From positions 1-58,550 of the forward strand of contig JAJTCN010000013.1 in NCBI GenBank assembly GCA_021323335.1: a DNA stretch of 58,550 bases. Direction: 5' to 3'. Shown in pieces: positions 7,716-16,676 of this stretch. The number at the start of each line of letters is the position of its first letter. Positions within the stretch are counted from its first letter, which is position 1. A model generated the notes under the pieces. The model worked only from the letters and a program-made list of their open reading frames with translations, searched no databases and was not told the origin of the DNA. A program made the translations under genes and the position numbers. The stretch comes from Ramlibacter sp. Lineage in GTDB: Bacteria; Pseudomonadota; Gammaproteobacteria; Burkholderiales; Burkholderiaceae_C.

Positions 7716-9251
7716 TCACACCTTCTCCACCGAAATCGGGATGGTCCGCTTCTTCTTGCCGCCGAACAGGCTGGCGTCGTTTCCGCCGTCGGAGCAGCCG
7801 TTGCCGAAGGAGAAGCCGCAGCTGCCCTTCATGTCGAACGCGTCCTCCGCGTACTCGCGGTGGGTGGACGGGATGACGAACCGGTCCTCGTAGTTGGCGA
7901 TGGCCATGATCCGGTACATGTCCTCCACCTGCGCCGGGGTCAGGCCGGCCTGGTTGAGGACCTGCAGGTTCTCGACCCCGTCGACGTGCTTGCCGCGCTG
8001 GTACGCGCGCATGGCCAGCATGCGCTCGAGCGCGCGGATCACCGGGCCGGTGCGGCCGGCCGTCAGCAGGTTGGCCAGGTACTGCACCGGGATGCGCATC
8101 TCGGACACGTCGGGCAGTTCGCCGTTCATGCCGACGAAACCCGCGTTGGCCGCCGAGGTGATCGGCGACAGCGGCGGTATGTACCAGACCATCGGGAGCG
8201 TGCGGTACTCGGGGTGCAGCGGCAGCGCCACCTTCCAGTCCATCGCCATCTTCCACACCGGGCTGTTCTTCGCGCCTTCGATCCACGCCTCGGGGACGCC
8301 ATCCTTGCGCGCCTGCGCGATCACGGCGGGGTCGTTGGGATCGAGGAACACGCCGAGCTGCGCTTCGTACAGGTCCTGTTCGTCGGCGACGCTGGCCGCC
8401 GCCTCGATGCGGTCGGCGTCATAGAGCACGACGCCGAGGTAGCGGATGCGGCCGACGCAGGTCTCCGAGCACACCGTCGGCTGGCCGGCCTCGATGCGCG
8501 GGTAGCAGAAGGTGCACTTCTCGGCCTTGCCGCTCTGCCAGTTGTAGTAGATCTTCTTGTAGGGGCAGCCGGAGACGCACATGCGCCAGCCGCGGCACTT
8601 GTCCTGGTCCACCAGCACGATGCCGTCTTCCTCGCGCTTGTAGATCGAGCCGGAGGGGCAGGAGGCCACGCACGACGGATTGAGGCAGTGCTCGCACAGG
8701 CGCGGCAGGTACATCATGAAGGTGTTCTCGAACTGGCCCACCATCTGCTTCTGCACTTCGTCGAAGCCGACCAGGTTCTGGTCCTTGCTGCGCTTGGCGA
8801 ACTCGCCGCCCAGGATCTCCTCCCAGTTCGGGCCCCACTCGATCTTTTCCATGCGCTTGCCGGTGATCAGGCTGCGCGGGCGGGCCGTGGGCGTCGCCTT
8901 CATCTCGGGCGCGGTCTGCAGGTGCTCGTAGTCGAAGGTGAAGGGTTCGTAGTAGTCGTCGATCTGCGGCAGGTTCGGGTTGGAGAAGATGCGCATCAGC
9001 AGCTTCCACTTGCCGCCCTGGCGCGGCTCGATCGAGCCGTCGGCGTTGCGGGTCCAGCCGCCTTGCCACTTGCCCTGGTTCTCCCATTCCTTGGGGTAGC
9101 CGATGCCGGGCTTGGTCTCGACGTTGTTGAACCACGCGTACTCGATGCCGGGGCGCGAAGTCCAGACGTTCTTGCAGGTCACCGAGCAGGTGTGGCAGCC
9201 GATGCACTTGTCCAGGTTGAGGACCATGCCGATCTGTGCGCGGACTTTCAT
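7716..9251 (-). CDS. narH: Respiratory nitrate reductase beta subunit NarH
   Basis: NarH carries four iron-sulfur clusters that relay electrons from NarI haem to NarG. The 511-residue protein has the usual length. Cysteine groups are visible at the N-terminus (CIGCHTCSVTCKN), in the middle (CEHCLNPSCVASCPSGSIYK), then CRGWRMCVSGCPYKK and CTFCYPR. The tryptophan in CRGWRMC marks the 3Fe-4S cluster site, as in E. coli NarH. The ATG at 9251 overlaps the narG stop (ATGA). The same frame is open for over a kilobase upstream, but that part is antisense-like shadow over narG and shows no family similarity. Confidence 0.98.
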   Translation of the reverse strand: MKVRAQIGMVLNLDKCIGCHTCSVTCKNVWTSRPGIEYAWFNNVETKPGIGYPKEWENQGKWQGGWTRNADGSIEPRQGGKWKLLMRIFSNPNLPQIDDYYEPFTFDYEHLQTAPEMKATPTARPRSLITGKRMEKIEWGPNWEEILGGEFAKRSKDQNLVGFDEVQKQMVGQFENTFMMYLPRLCEHCLNPSCVASCPSGSIYKREEDGIVLVDQDKCRGWRMCVSGCPYKKIYYNWQSGKAEKCTFCYPRIEAGQPTVCSETCVGRIRYLGVVLYDADRIEAAASVADEQDLYEAQLGVFLDPNDPAVIAQARKDGVPEAWIEGAKNSPVWKMAMDWKVALPLHPEYRTLPMVWYIPPLSPITSAANAGFVGMNGELPDVSEMRIPVQYLANLLTAGRTGPVIRALERMLAMRAYQRGKHVDGVENLQVLNQAGLTPAQVEDMYRIMAIANYEDRFVIPSTHREYAEDAFDMKGSCGFSFGNGCSDGGNDASLFGGKKKRTIPISVEKV

Positions 9252-12200
9252 GCTTGCGCTCCTTCCGTGGCAGCTTCCGTCTCGCTGTCCATCCAGTCCA
9301 CCCGGTTCATCTTGCGCACCACCACGAACTCGTCGCGGTTGGTGCCGATGGTCCCGTAGTAGTTGAAGCCGTAGCTGAACTGCGCGTAGCCGCCGATCAT
9401 GTGCGTGGGCTTCACCACGATGCGGGTCACCGAGTTGTGGATGCCGCCGCGGGCGCCGGTGATCTCGGAGCCGGGCGTGTTGATGATCTTCTCCTGCGCG
9501 TGGTACATCATCACCATGCCGGGGTTCACGCGCTGGCTGACGACCGCGCGCGCCGTGATGGCGCCATTCACGTTGAACAGCTCCACCCAGTCGTTGTCCA
9601 CGATCCCGGCGCTCTTGGCGTCGTCCTCCGACAACCAGATCACGGGTCCTCCGCGATTGAGCGTCAGCATGATCAGGTTGTCGCTGTACGTGGAGTGGAT
9701 GCCCCACTTCTGGTGCGGCGTGATGAAGTTCAGCTGGATCTCGGTGTTGCCGTTCGGCTTGATGCCCGCGATCGCGCCGGTCGTCTTCAGGTCCACCGGC
9801 GGCCGGTAGCTGCTGAACTGCTCGCCGAAGGCGTTCATCCAGGGGTGGTCCAGGAAGAACTGCTGCCGCCCGGTGAGCGTGCGCCACGGGATCATCTCGT
9901 GCACGTTGGTGTAGCCGGCGTTGTACGAGACCTTCTCGCTCTCCAGTCCGCTCCAGGTGGGCGAGGAGATGATCTTGCGCGGCTGCGCCTGCACGTCGCG
10001 GAAGCGGATCTTCTCGTCCTCGCGGTGCAGCGCCAGGTGCGCGTGCTCGCGGCCGGTGGCCTTGGACAGCGCCTGCCAGGCCTTCACCGCGACATGGCCG
10101 TTGGTCTCCGGCGCCAGCTGCAGGATCACCTCGCAGGCGTCGATGTCGGTCACGATCTTCGGCATGCCTTCGGTGGCGCCGGCCTCGCGCACGGTGCCAT
10201 TGAGCTGGCCGAGCTGGGTCACCTCGTCCTGCGTGTTCCAGCTGATGCCCTTGCCACCGTTGCCGACCTTGTTCATCAAGGGGCCCAGCGCGGTGAAGCG
10301 CTTGAAGACGTTGGGATAGTCGCGCTCGACCACCGCGATGTTGGGCGCGGTCTTGCCGGGGATCAGCTCGCACTCGCCGCGCTTCCAGTCCTGCACGCCG
10401 AAGGGCTGCGCCAGTTCGGCCGGCGTGTCGTGCATCAGCGGCGTCAGCACCACCTCCTTCTCCACGCCCAGCTGGCCGGGCGCGAGTTCGCTGAACTTCT
10501 TCGCGAAGCCCTTGTAGATCTCCCAGTCGCTGCGCGCCTCCCACGCCGGGTCCACCGCGGTGGAGAGCGGGTGGATGAACGGGTGCATGTCACTGGTGTT
10601 GAGGTCGTTCTTCTCGTACCAGGTGGCCGTGGGCAGCACGATGTCCGAGTAGAGGCAGGTGGTGGACATGCGGAAGTCCAGCGTCACGACCAGGTCCAGC
10701 TTGCCTTCCGGCGCCTTGTCGTGCCACACCACTTCCGTCGGCTTGGCTTCGTCGCGCCCGAGGTCCTTGCCCTGTACGCCGTGAGAAGTGCCCAGCAGGT
10801 GCTTGAGGAAGTACTCGTGGCCCTTGCCGGAGGAGCCGAGGATGTTGGAACGCCAGACGAACAGGTTGCGCGGCCAGTTGGCCTTCACCACCTGCAGCGG
10901 GTTGGTCTGCAGCTGCGGCGCCGACGGCAGCCAGCCCATGCGCTCGGCGCGCACGTTGTAGTCGATCAGGCTGCCGTTGTACTGCTTGGGGTCGGCCAGC
11001 GGCGACAGCACTTCCTCCACGCCCAGCTTCTCGTAGCGCCACTGGTCGGTGTGAGCGTAGAAGAAGGAGGTGGAGTTCATCTGCCGGGGCGGCCGGATCC
11101 AGTCCAGCGCGAAGGCCAGCGCGGTCCAGCCGGTCTGCGGCCGCAGCTTCTCCTGGCCCACGTAGTGCGCCCAGCCGCCGCCGCTCTGGCCGATGCAGCC
11201 GCACATCATCAGCATGTTGATGACGCCGCGGTAGTTCATGTCGCTGTGGTACCAGTGGTTCATGGCGGCGCCGATGATCACCATGGACCGGCCGTGGGTC
11301 TTGTCGGCGTTGTCGGCGAACTGGCGCGCCACCGTGATCACCTGCTGGCGCGGCACGCCGGTGATCCTTTCCTGCCAGGCCGGCGTGTAGGGCGTGTCCT
11401 CGTCGTAGTTGGCCGCCGCGTATTCGCCGGGCAGCCCGCGCGGGACGCCGTACTGCGCCGCCTGCAGGTCGAACACCGTGGCCACCGTGGCGTAGCGCTC
11501 CTCGCCGGCCTTGCCCAGCTTGACGCGCTGGGTGGGCACCGTGCGCAGCAGGATGTCGCCATGCGTACTGGAGGGGAAGTGCTCGTGGGCGATGCCGCCG
11601 AAGTAGGGGAAGGCGACCTTGGCGGGCGCCATGTCGGCAAGAGCCTCGCCGTCCAGGAGCGACAGCTTCAGCTTCACGTCCTCGTTGCTGCGGGCCTCCT
11701 TCGCTTCCAGGTTCCACTGGCCGGCATCGGGGCGGCCGTCGGGGCCCCAGCGGAAGCCGATGGCGCCCTTGGGCAGCACCACCTTGCCGCCGTCGTCCAT
11801 GGCGACCGTCTTCCACTCCGGGTTGTTGGACTGGCCCAGCTTGCCGTTGAAGTCCGAGGCGCGCAGGTAACGGTCCGGCACCAGCGCCGTCTCGCCGGAA
11901 GGCAGCACCTGCTCCTTCAGCATCACCAGCATCGGCAGGTCGGTGTAGCGCCGCGCGTAGTCGTCGAAGTACACGGAACGCTTGTCGAAGTAGAACTCCT
12001 TCAGGATCACGTGGCCCATGGCCATCGCGAGCGCGGCGTCGGTGCCCTGCTTCGGGTGCATCCACAGGTCGGCCAGCTTGGCGACCTCGGAGTAGTCGGG
12101 CGTGACCGCGACCGTCTTGGTGCCCTTGTAGCGGACCTCGGTGAAGAAGTGCGCGTCGGGCGTGCGGGTCTGCGGGACGTTGGAGCCCCAGGCGATGATG

Positions 12201-12943
12201 TAGCTGCTGTTGTACCAGTCGGCCGACTCGGGCACGTCGGTCTGCTCGCCCCACACCTGCGGGGACGAGGGCGGCAGGTCGCAGTACCAGTCGTAGAACG
12301 ACATGCTGACGCCGCCGATCAGCGACAGGTACCGCGACCCGGCGGCGTAGCTGACCATCGACATCGCCGGGATCGGCGAGAAGCCGATGATGCGGTCCGG
12401 CCCGTGCTTGCGGATGGTGTGGATGTTGGAGGCGGCGACGATTTCGTTGACCTCGTCCCAGCTGGCACGGGCGAAGCCGCCGAGCCCGCGCACCTCCTGC
12501 CAGCTCTTGCGGCGTTGCGCGTCGCCCACCAGGCTGGCCCAGGCCGCCACCGGCGGCAGCGTCAGGCGGGCTTCGCGCCACAGCTTGAGCAGGCGGCCGC
12601 GCACCAGCGGGTACTTCACCCGGTTGGCGGAATAGAGATACCAGCTGTAGCTGGCGCCGCGGGCGCAGCCGCGCGGCTCGTGGTTGGGCATGTCCCAGCG
12701 GGTGCGCGGGTAGTCCGTCTGCTGCGTCTCCCAGGTGACGATGCCGCCCTTGACGTAGATCTTCCACGAGCAGGAGCCCGTGCAGTTGACGCCGTGGGTG
12801 GAGCGCACGATCTTGTCGTGCGCCCAGCGGTCCCGATAGGCGCGCTCCCAGCTGCGGTCCTCGCTGGTGGTGACGCCGTGGCCGTCGGAGAAGCTCTCGC
12901 GCGGCTGCGAGAAGTAGGTGAGTCGGTCGAGGAAGTGGCTCAT
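9248..12943 (-). CDS. narG: Respiratory nitrate reductase alpha subunit NarG
   Basis: NarG is the catalytic subunit, which reduces nitrate to nitrite at a molybdenum bis-MGD centre on the cytoplasmic side of the membrane. The 1231-residue length is normal. The N-terminal FS0 cluster motif is seen as HGVNCTGSCSW with its distant cysteine in PRGCARGASYSW. The molybdenum-ligand aspartate is in SFYDWYCDLPP, followed by the conserved GEQTDVPESADWYNSSYI. The start at 12943 gives MSHFLDRLTYF, which matches the family start. The frame continues open far upstream, but those residues overlap narK genes and are not homologous. No signal peptide or twin-arginine leader functional for export is seen, as expected for a cytoplasm-facing NarG. 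Confidence 0.98.
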   Translation of the reverse strand: MSHFLDRLTYFSQPRESFSDGHGVTTSEDRSWERAYRDRWAHDKIVRSTHGVNCTGSCSWKIYVKGGIVTWETQQTDYPRTRWDMPNHEPRGCARGASYSWYLYSANRVKYPLVRGRLLKLWREARLTLPPVAAWASLVGDAQRRKSWQEVRGLGGFARASWDEVNEIVAASNIHTIRKHGPDRIIGFSPIPAMSMVSYAAGSRYLSLIGGVSMSFYDWYCDLPPSSPQVWGEQTDVPESADWYNSSYIIAWGSNVPQTRTPDAHFFTEVRYKGTKTVAVTPDYSEVAKLADLWMHPKQGTDAALAMAMGHVILKEFYFDKRSVYFDDYARRYTDLPMLVMLKEQVLPSGETALVPDRYLRASDFNGKLGQSNNPEWKTVAMDDGGKVVLPKGAIGFRWGPDGRPDAGQWNLEAKEARSNEDVKLKLSLLDGEALADMAPAKVAFPYFGGIAHEHFPSSTHGDILLRTVPTQRVKLGKAGEERYATVATVFDLQAAQYGVPRGLPGEYAAANYDEDTPYTPAWQERITGVPRQQVITVARQFADNADKTHGRSMVIIGAAMNHWYHSDMNYRGVINMLMMCGCIGQSGGGWAHYVGQEKLRPQTGWTALAFALDWIRPPRQMNSTSFFYAHTDQWRYEKLGVEEVLSPLADPKQYNGSLIDYNVRAERMGWLPSAPQLQTNPLQVVKANWPRNLFVWRSNILGSSGKGHEYFLKHLLGTSHGVQGKDLGRDEAKPTEVVWHDKAPEGKLDLVVTLDFRMSTTCLYSDIVLPTATWYEKNDLNTSDMHPFIHPLSTAVDPAWEARSDWEIYKGFAKKFSELAPGQLGVEKEVVLTPLMHDTPAELAQPFGVQDWKRGECELIPGKTAPNIAVVERDYPNVFKRFTALGPLMNKVGNGGKGISWNTQDEVTQLGQLNGTVREAGATEGMPKIVTDIDACEVILQLAPETNGHVAVKAWQALSKATGREHAHLALHREDEKIRFRDVQAQPRKIISSPTWSGLESEKVSYNAGYTNVHEMIPWRTLTGRQQFFLDHPWMNAFGEQFSSYRPPVDLKTTGAIAGIKPNGNTEIQLNFITPHQKWGIHSTYSDNLIMLTLNRGGPVIWLSEDDAKSAGIVDNDWVELFNVNGAITARAVVSQRVNPGMVMMYHAQEKIINTPGSEITGARGGIHNSVTRIVVKPTHMIGGYAQFSYGFNYYGTIGTNRDEFVVVRKMNRVDWMDSETEAATEGAQA

Positions 12944-12954
12944 TTTCTTGGCTT

Positions 12955-14373
12955 TCAGCAGGGCATCTCGGCGTTCCTGCGCGCGTAGTACCACCAGGTC
13001 ACGCCGATGCACAGGAGGTAGAAGACGAGGAAGATGTACAGCGCCGCTTCGGGACCGCCGGTCATCGAGATCGAGGTGCCGTAGCTCTTGGGGATGAAGA
13101 AGCCGCCGTAGGCCGCGAAGGCGGCGGTGAAGCCCAGCGTGGCGGCGCCTTCCATGTTGCCGTCCTTCGTCGCCCTCGCCACGGCCTCCTTGTCGGAGGC
13201 ATTCACGCCGCGCAGCGCCTGGTTCAGGAAGATCACCGGGATCATGCGGAAGGTCGATCCGTTGCCGATGCCGGTGGTGAGGAACAGCACCAGGAACATC
13301 AGGAAGAAGCCGGTGAAGTTGCCGCCCTGGCCGTCCTTGGGCAGGAAGTACAGGACGCCGACGACGGCGACGGCCATCACCACGAAGTTCCAGAAGGTGA
13401 CTCGCGCGCCACCGAGCTTGTCCGAGAGCCAGCCGCCGAAGGGCCGCACCACGGCGCCGACCAGCGGCCCCATCCAGGCGTAGGCGAGCGGGTTGACGTT
13501 GGGGAACTGGCTCTTGATCAGCAGCGGGAAGCCGGCGGCGTAGCCGATGAAGGAGCCGAAGGTGCCCAGGTACAGCAGGCACATCAGCCAGGTGTGCTTC
13601 TTGCCGAAGATCGTCGCCTGGGTGGCGAACGAAGCCTTGGCGTCGGCGATGTCGTTCATGCCGAACCAGGCCGCCAGCGAGGCCAGCAGGATCCAGGGCA
13701 CCCAGATGAAGGCGGCGTTCTGCGTCCACACCTGCACCTGCTGGCCGTTCTTCACGATGGTCTGCGCGTCGCCGCCCAGCACGCCGAAGACGCCGGCGGT
13801 GATGACCAGCGGGCTCAGGAACTGCACCACCGACACCCCGAGGTTGCCGAGGCCGGCGTTCACGCCCAGCGCCGAGCCCTTGCGCTCCTTCGGGAAGAAG
13901 AAGCTGATGTTCGCCATGCTCGAACTGAAGTTGCCGCCGCCCAGCCCGCACAGCAGCGCCAGCATCAGCATGGTCGGATAGCTGGTGGTGTTGTCCTGCA
14001 CCGCGTAGCCGATGCCGATGGCGGGGATCAGCAGCGAGGCGGTGGAGATCGCCGTCCACCGGCGTCCGCCCACCAGCGGCACGATGAAGGAGTAGAAGAT
14101 GCGCAGCGTCGCGCCCGACAGCGCGGGCGCGGCGGCCAGCCAGAACAGCTGGTTGGTGGAGTACTTGAAGCCCAGGCCCGGCAGGCCGACGGCGACCACG
14201 CTCCAGACCTGCCAGACCGCGAAGGCCAGGAACAGCGCGGGCACGCTGATCCACAGGTTGATCTTGGCGATGGCCTCGCCTTCGCGTTCCCAGAACGCCT
14301 TGTCCTCGGGCGTCCAGATGGTGAGGGTGTGGCCTTCGTGGCCGGGGCGGAGCGGTGTGCTGCTGGCTGCCAT
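12955..14373 (-). CDS. narK2: Nitrate/nitrite transporter, NarK2-type (MFS)
   Basis: This 472-residue major-facilitator protein is predicted to have 12 membrane helices and to exchange nitrite for nitrate, or carry nitrate in by proton symport. A hydrophilic N-terminus of about 35 residues (EGHTLTIWTPEDKAFWEREG) precedes helix 1, a feature of the NarK2 branch. The nitrate signature is seen as GLGGGNFSSSMANISFFFPK in the first half, and a second glycine-rich segment TTGIGNGSTFRMIP in the second half. An AAGGAG Shine-Dalgarno sequence precedes the ATG at 14373. It is the second of two consecutive narK genes; in some denitrifiers the two are fused, here they are separate with 15 bases between. 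Confidence 0.94.
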   Translation of the reverse strand: MAASSTPLRPGHEGHTLTIWTPEDKAFWEREGEAIAKINLWISVPALFLAFAVWQVWSVVAVGLPGLGFKYSTNQLFWLAAAPALSGATLRIFYSFIVPLVGGRRWTAISTASLLIPAIGIGYAVQDNTTSYPTMLMLALLCGLGGGNFSSSMANISFFFPKERKGSALGVNAGLGNLGVSVVQFLSPLVITAGVFGVLGGDAQTIVKNGQQVQVWTQNAAFIWVPWILLASLAAWFGMNDIADAKASFATQATIFGKKHTWLMCLLYLGTFGSFIGYAAGFPLLIKSQFPNVNPLAYAWMGPLVGAVVRPFGGWLSDKLGGARVTFWNFVVMAVAVVGVLYFLPKDGQGGNFTGFFLMFLVLFLTTGIGNGSTFRMIPVIFLNQALRGVNASDKEAVARATKDGNMEGAATLGFTAAFAAYGGFFIPKSYGTSISMTGGPEAALYIFLVFYLLCIGVTWWYYARRNAEMPC

Positions 14374-14388
14374 GGTGTTCTCCTTGGC

Positions 14389-15699
14389 TTAGTTCGCGAA
14401 CGAGGGGGCGGCCGGGGCGTGCTCGCCCATCACCTCGGTCTTGCGGACCTCGGTGAAGTACATCCAGATCAGCGAGACCCACACCACGCCGTACATCAGC
14501 ATGAAGGCGCTGGAGCGGATGCCGGTGAGGTCCATCAGCGCGCCGAACAGGATCGGCAGCAGGAAGCCGCCCAGGCCGCCGGCCAGGCCGACGATGCCGG
14601 AGATGGCGCCGATGTTGCGGGGATAGTCGTCGCTGATGTACTTGAAGACGCTGGCCTTGCCGAAGGCCCAGGCGATGCCCAGGATGAACATCAGGGCGGT
14701 GAAGGTGTAGACGTTCAGGCCGATGTGGAAGGTCTTCGGCCCGTCGACGGTGGCGATGGTGAAGTCGGTCTGCGGGTAGGACAGCAGGAACAGGCAGATC
14801 CAGCTCACCCACATCACCCACCAGGTCATGCTGTGGGCGCCGTACTTGTCGGACAGCCAGCCGCCGATGGCGCGCAGCACGCCGCCCGGCAGCGAGAAGC
14901 AGGCGGCCAGCAGCGCGGCCACGCGGATGTCCAGGCCGAATTCGCCCACGTAGTACTGCACCATCCACAGCGACAGCGCCACGTAGCCGCCGAACACGAT
15001 GCTGTAGTACTGGCAGTAGCGCAGCACCTTCGGGTCCTTCAGCGTCTTCAGCTGCTCGGCGAAGGTGACGCTGCCGGGCACCAGGTGGGCGGGGTCGGAA
15101 TACGAGAAGAACCAGAACAGCACCAGCGTGCCCAGCATCACGGCGGCATACACCTGGGGCACCATGGTCCAGCCGAAGGCGACGAGCAGCACCGGCGCGA
15201 TGAACTTGTTGACGGCCGCGCCGGAGTTGCCCGCGCCGTACACGCCCATGGCGAATCCCTGGCGCTCCTTCGGGAACCAGCGGGCGACGTAGGGCGTGCC
15301 GACCGAGAAGGACCCGCCGGCCAGGCCGACGAACAGGCCGATCACCAGGAAGTGCCAATAGGCCGTGGCATACGCCATGAGCCAGATCGCGGGCACCGTG
15401 ATGGCCATCAGGATCGTCATCACGATGCGGCCGCCGTAGCGGTCGGTCCAGATGCCCAGCGGCACGCGGATCAGCGAGCCGGTGAGCACCGGTGTCGCCG
15501 TCAGCAGCCCGAACTCGGTGGCATTGAGGTTCAGCGCCTTCTTGATCGGGATGCCGATGACGCCGAACATCATCCAGACCATGAAGCAGACCGTGAAGGC
15601 CAGCGTGCTGACCAGCAGCACCGACCAGGCCTGCCGGCCCGCTGAAGGGGTGGCCGCCCGGGGAATGGCCCCGCCGGCGGGTAAGGTTGCTGTGGACAC
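14389..15699 (-). CDS. narK1: Nitrate/nitrite transporter, NarK1-type (MFS)
   Basis: This is a 436-residue major-facilitator transporter of the NarK1 group, which imports nitrate for the cytoplasmic active site of NarG. The nitrate signatures are FVGLAGGSFSVGTPYVARWF in the first half and GLAGGLGGFLLPILFGAL in the second. The start chosen is the GTG at 15699, because AGGAG lies six bases upstream of it; an ATG further upstream at 15762 is in frame but adds a charged stretch with no family likeness. It is the first gene of the minus-strand narK1-K2-G-H-J-I series. A perfect TTGAC-N4-GTCAA palindrome lies about 126 bases upstream of this start, suggesting oxygen- or NO-responsive control by an FNR/DNR-type regulator. 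Confidence 0.93.
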   Translation of the reverse strand: MSTATLPAGGAIPRAATPSAGRQAWSVLLVSTLAFTVCFMVWMMFGVIGIPIKKALNLNATEFGLLTATPVLTGSLIRVPLGIWTDRYGGRIVMTILMAITVPAIWLMAYATAYWHFLVIGLFVGLAGGSFSVGTPYVARWFPKERQGFAMGVYGAGNSGAAVNKFIAPVLLVAFGWTMVPQVYAAVMLGTLVLFWFFSYSDPAHLVPGSVTFAEQLKTLKDPKVLRYCQYYSIVFGGYVALSLWMVQYYVGEFGLDIRVAALLAACFSLPGGVLRAIGGWLSDKYGAHSMTWWVMWVSWICLFLLSYPQTDFTIATVDGPKTFHIGLNVYTFTALMFILGIAWAFGKASVFKYISDDYPRNIGAISGIVGLAGGLGGFLLPILFGALMDLTGIRSSAFMLMYGVVWVSLIWMYFTEVRKTEVMGEHAPAAPSFAN

Positions 15700-15824
15700 C
15701 GTGCGCTCCTTGCTGTGGTCCTCGATGGAGCGACTGTCCCGCGCATCGCGCCGCGCGAACATCCTCCAGTGGCACAGTCGGGAATCGGGCGGGGTACTCC
15801 GTTGGAACTACCCGGCGCTCAGGG

Positions 15825-15838
15825 TTGACCTGCGTCAA
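15825..15838. promoter_or_regulatory. FNR/DNR-type box upstream of narK1
   Basis: TTGACCTGCGTCAA is a perfect inverted repeat of the TTGAC-N4-GTCAA form bound by CRP/FNR-family regulators such as FNR and DNR. It lies between narL and narK1, upstream of the narK1 start. If bound at -41.5, transcription would begin near 15790 and run through the nar operon. No good -10 was found at the matching place, so the exact promoter is uncertain. Confidence 0.7.
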
Positions 15839-15848
15839 GTCCTTTGAA

Positions 15849-15984
15849 CCCAACAACCGGACGCAGAGGACGCAGAAGTTAAGCAGAGGACGCAAAAGAA
15901 GCCAAAGGCAACTTCAAGAATGAATCCGGAAGTCCTTTTGCGTCTTCTGCGTAACCTTTGCGCCTTCTGCGTCCGGTTGCTGGG
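15849..15984. repeat. Long imperfect hairpin, repeat family copy 2 (overlaps narL 3' end)
   Basis: Arms at 15849-15898 and 15935-15984 are 50 bases each and match at 43 of 50 positions when inverted. The arms repeat GGACGCAGA-like words, and the general design (CCGGACGCA at the outer end, repeated GCA-rich words inside) is that of copies 1 and 3 although the sequence has diverged. On the minus strand the narL reading frame enters the right arm and stops in the loop at 15914, so the repeat encodes about the last 23 residues of NarL. It may also terminate narXL transcription. Confidence 0.8.
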
Positions 15985-16663
15985 TTTGGCCTTCGAGTGC
16001 CACCCAAAGCTTCCTGCGCGGCATGCCGCTCGCCGCCACCGCGGCCTGCACGCGCGAGCTCACCCCGAGCTTGCGCAGGATGTGCTGCACGTGGATCTTC
16101 ACCGTCGTCTCGGCGATTTGCAGCGCGCGCGCGATCTCCTTGTTGCTGGCGCCCAGCGCGATCTGCTGCAGCACCTCCTGCTCGCGCGGCGACAGGTGCG
16201 GCGCGGCTTCGCCCGGCGCCGCGGGCCGGGCGGCCGGCGGCAGCTGCAATGCCGCCACCAGCTTGCCCACCAGCTCCTGGCTCACCACGGGTTCGCCCCG
16301 CACCGCGCCGTGGATGGCGGCCACCAGCGCATCGCCCTCCATCGTCTTGAGCAGGTAGCCGTGCGCGCCGCCGCGCAGCGCGGCCCGCAGGTCCTGTTCG
16401 TCCTCGCTCACCGTGACGAGCAGGATGCGCGCGGCCGGCGCCGCCTCCCTCAGCTCCGGCAGGGTCTGGATGCCGGTGGCGCCCGGCAGGTGGTTGTCCA
16501 GCAACACGACGTCCGGCTGCAGCGCGCGGGCCTTGCGAACGGCCTCCGTCGCATCGCCTGCCTCGCCGACCACGGCCACGCTCGGGTCGCCGGCGAGCAG
16601 GGCGACGAGCCCGCGCCGGAACAGGGTGTGGTCGTCGACCACCAGCAAGCGCACGACGGGCAT
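15914..16663 (-). CDS. narL: Nitrate/nitrite response regulator NarL
   Basis: This 249-residue response regulator receives phosphate from NarX and regulates nitrate-respiration genes. The receiver domain spans about residues 1-125, with the acidic pair D10-D11 and the phosphorylated aspartate at D56 in DVVLLDNHLPG. A LuxR-type helix-turn-helix follows (about 165-220: LSPREQEVLQQIALGASNKEIARAL). AGGGAG precedes the ATG at 16663, and narX ends 13 bases upstream, so the two form an operon. The tail after about residue 226 (QPDAEGAKVTQ onward) is encoded by the hairpin repeat at 15849-15984 and has no counterpart in the family. The tail is therefore likely a by-product of repeat insertion into the original stop region. 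Confidence 0.94.
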   Translation of the reverse strand: MPVVRLLVVDDHTLFRRGLVALLAGDPSVAVVGEAGDATEAVRKARALQPDVVLLDNHLPGATGIQTLPELREAAPAARILLVTVSEDEQDLRAALRGGAHGYLLKTMEGDALVAAIHGAVRGEPVVSQELVGKLVAALQLPPAARPAAPGEAAPHLSPREQEVLQQIALGASNKEIARALQIAETTVKIHVQHILRKLGVSSRVQAAVAASGMPRRKLWVALEGQTQQPDAEGAKVTQKTQKDFRIHS

Positions 16664-16676
16664 CTGCGGGCTCCCT

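Noticed and set aside
9236..12988. Very long open frame on the plus strand opposite narG and narH
   Set aside because: Residue make-up (H, R, V, L, A, D-rich) is typical of antisense shadow in GC-rich DNA; narG and narH on the other strand have full family motifs.
15795..15801. NarL heptamer-like TACTCCG near narK1
   Set aside because: A single 6-of-7 match to a loose consensus in GC-rich DNA is not enough to claim a site.
12944..15895. Upstream extension of the narG frame across both narK genes
   Set aside because: The extension has no family similarity, while the two NarK transporters on the same strand in other frames are complete with start sites.
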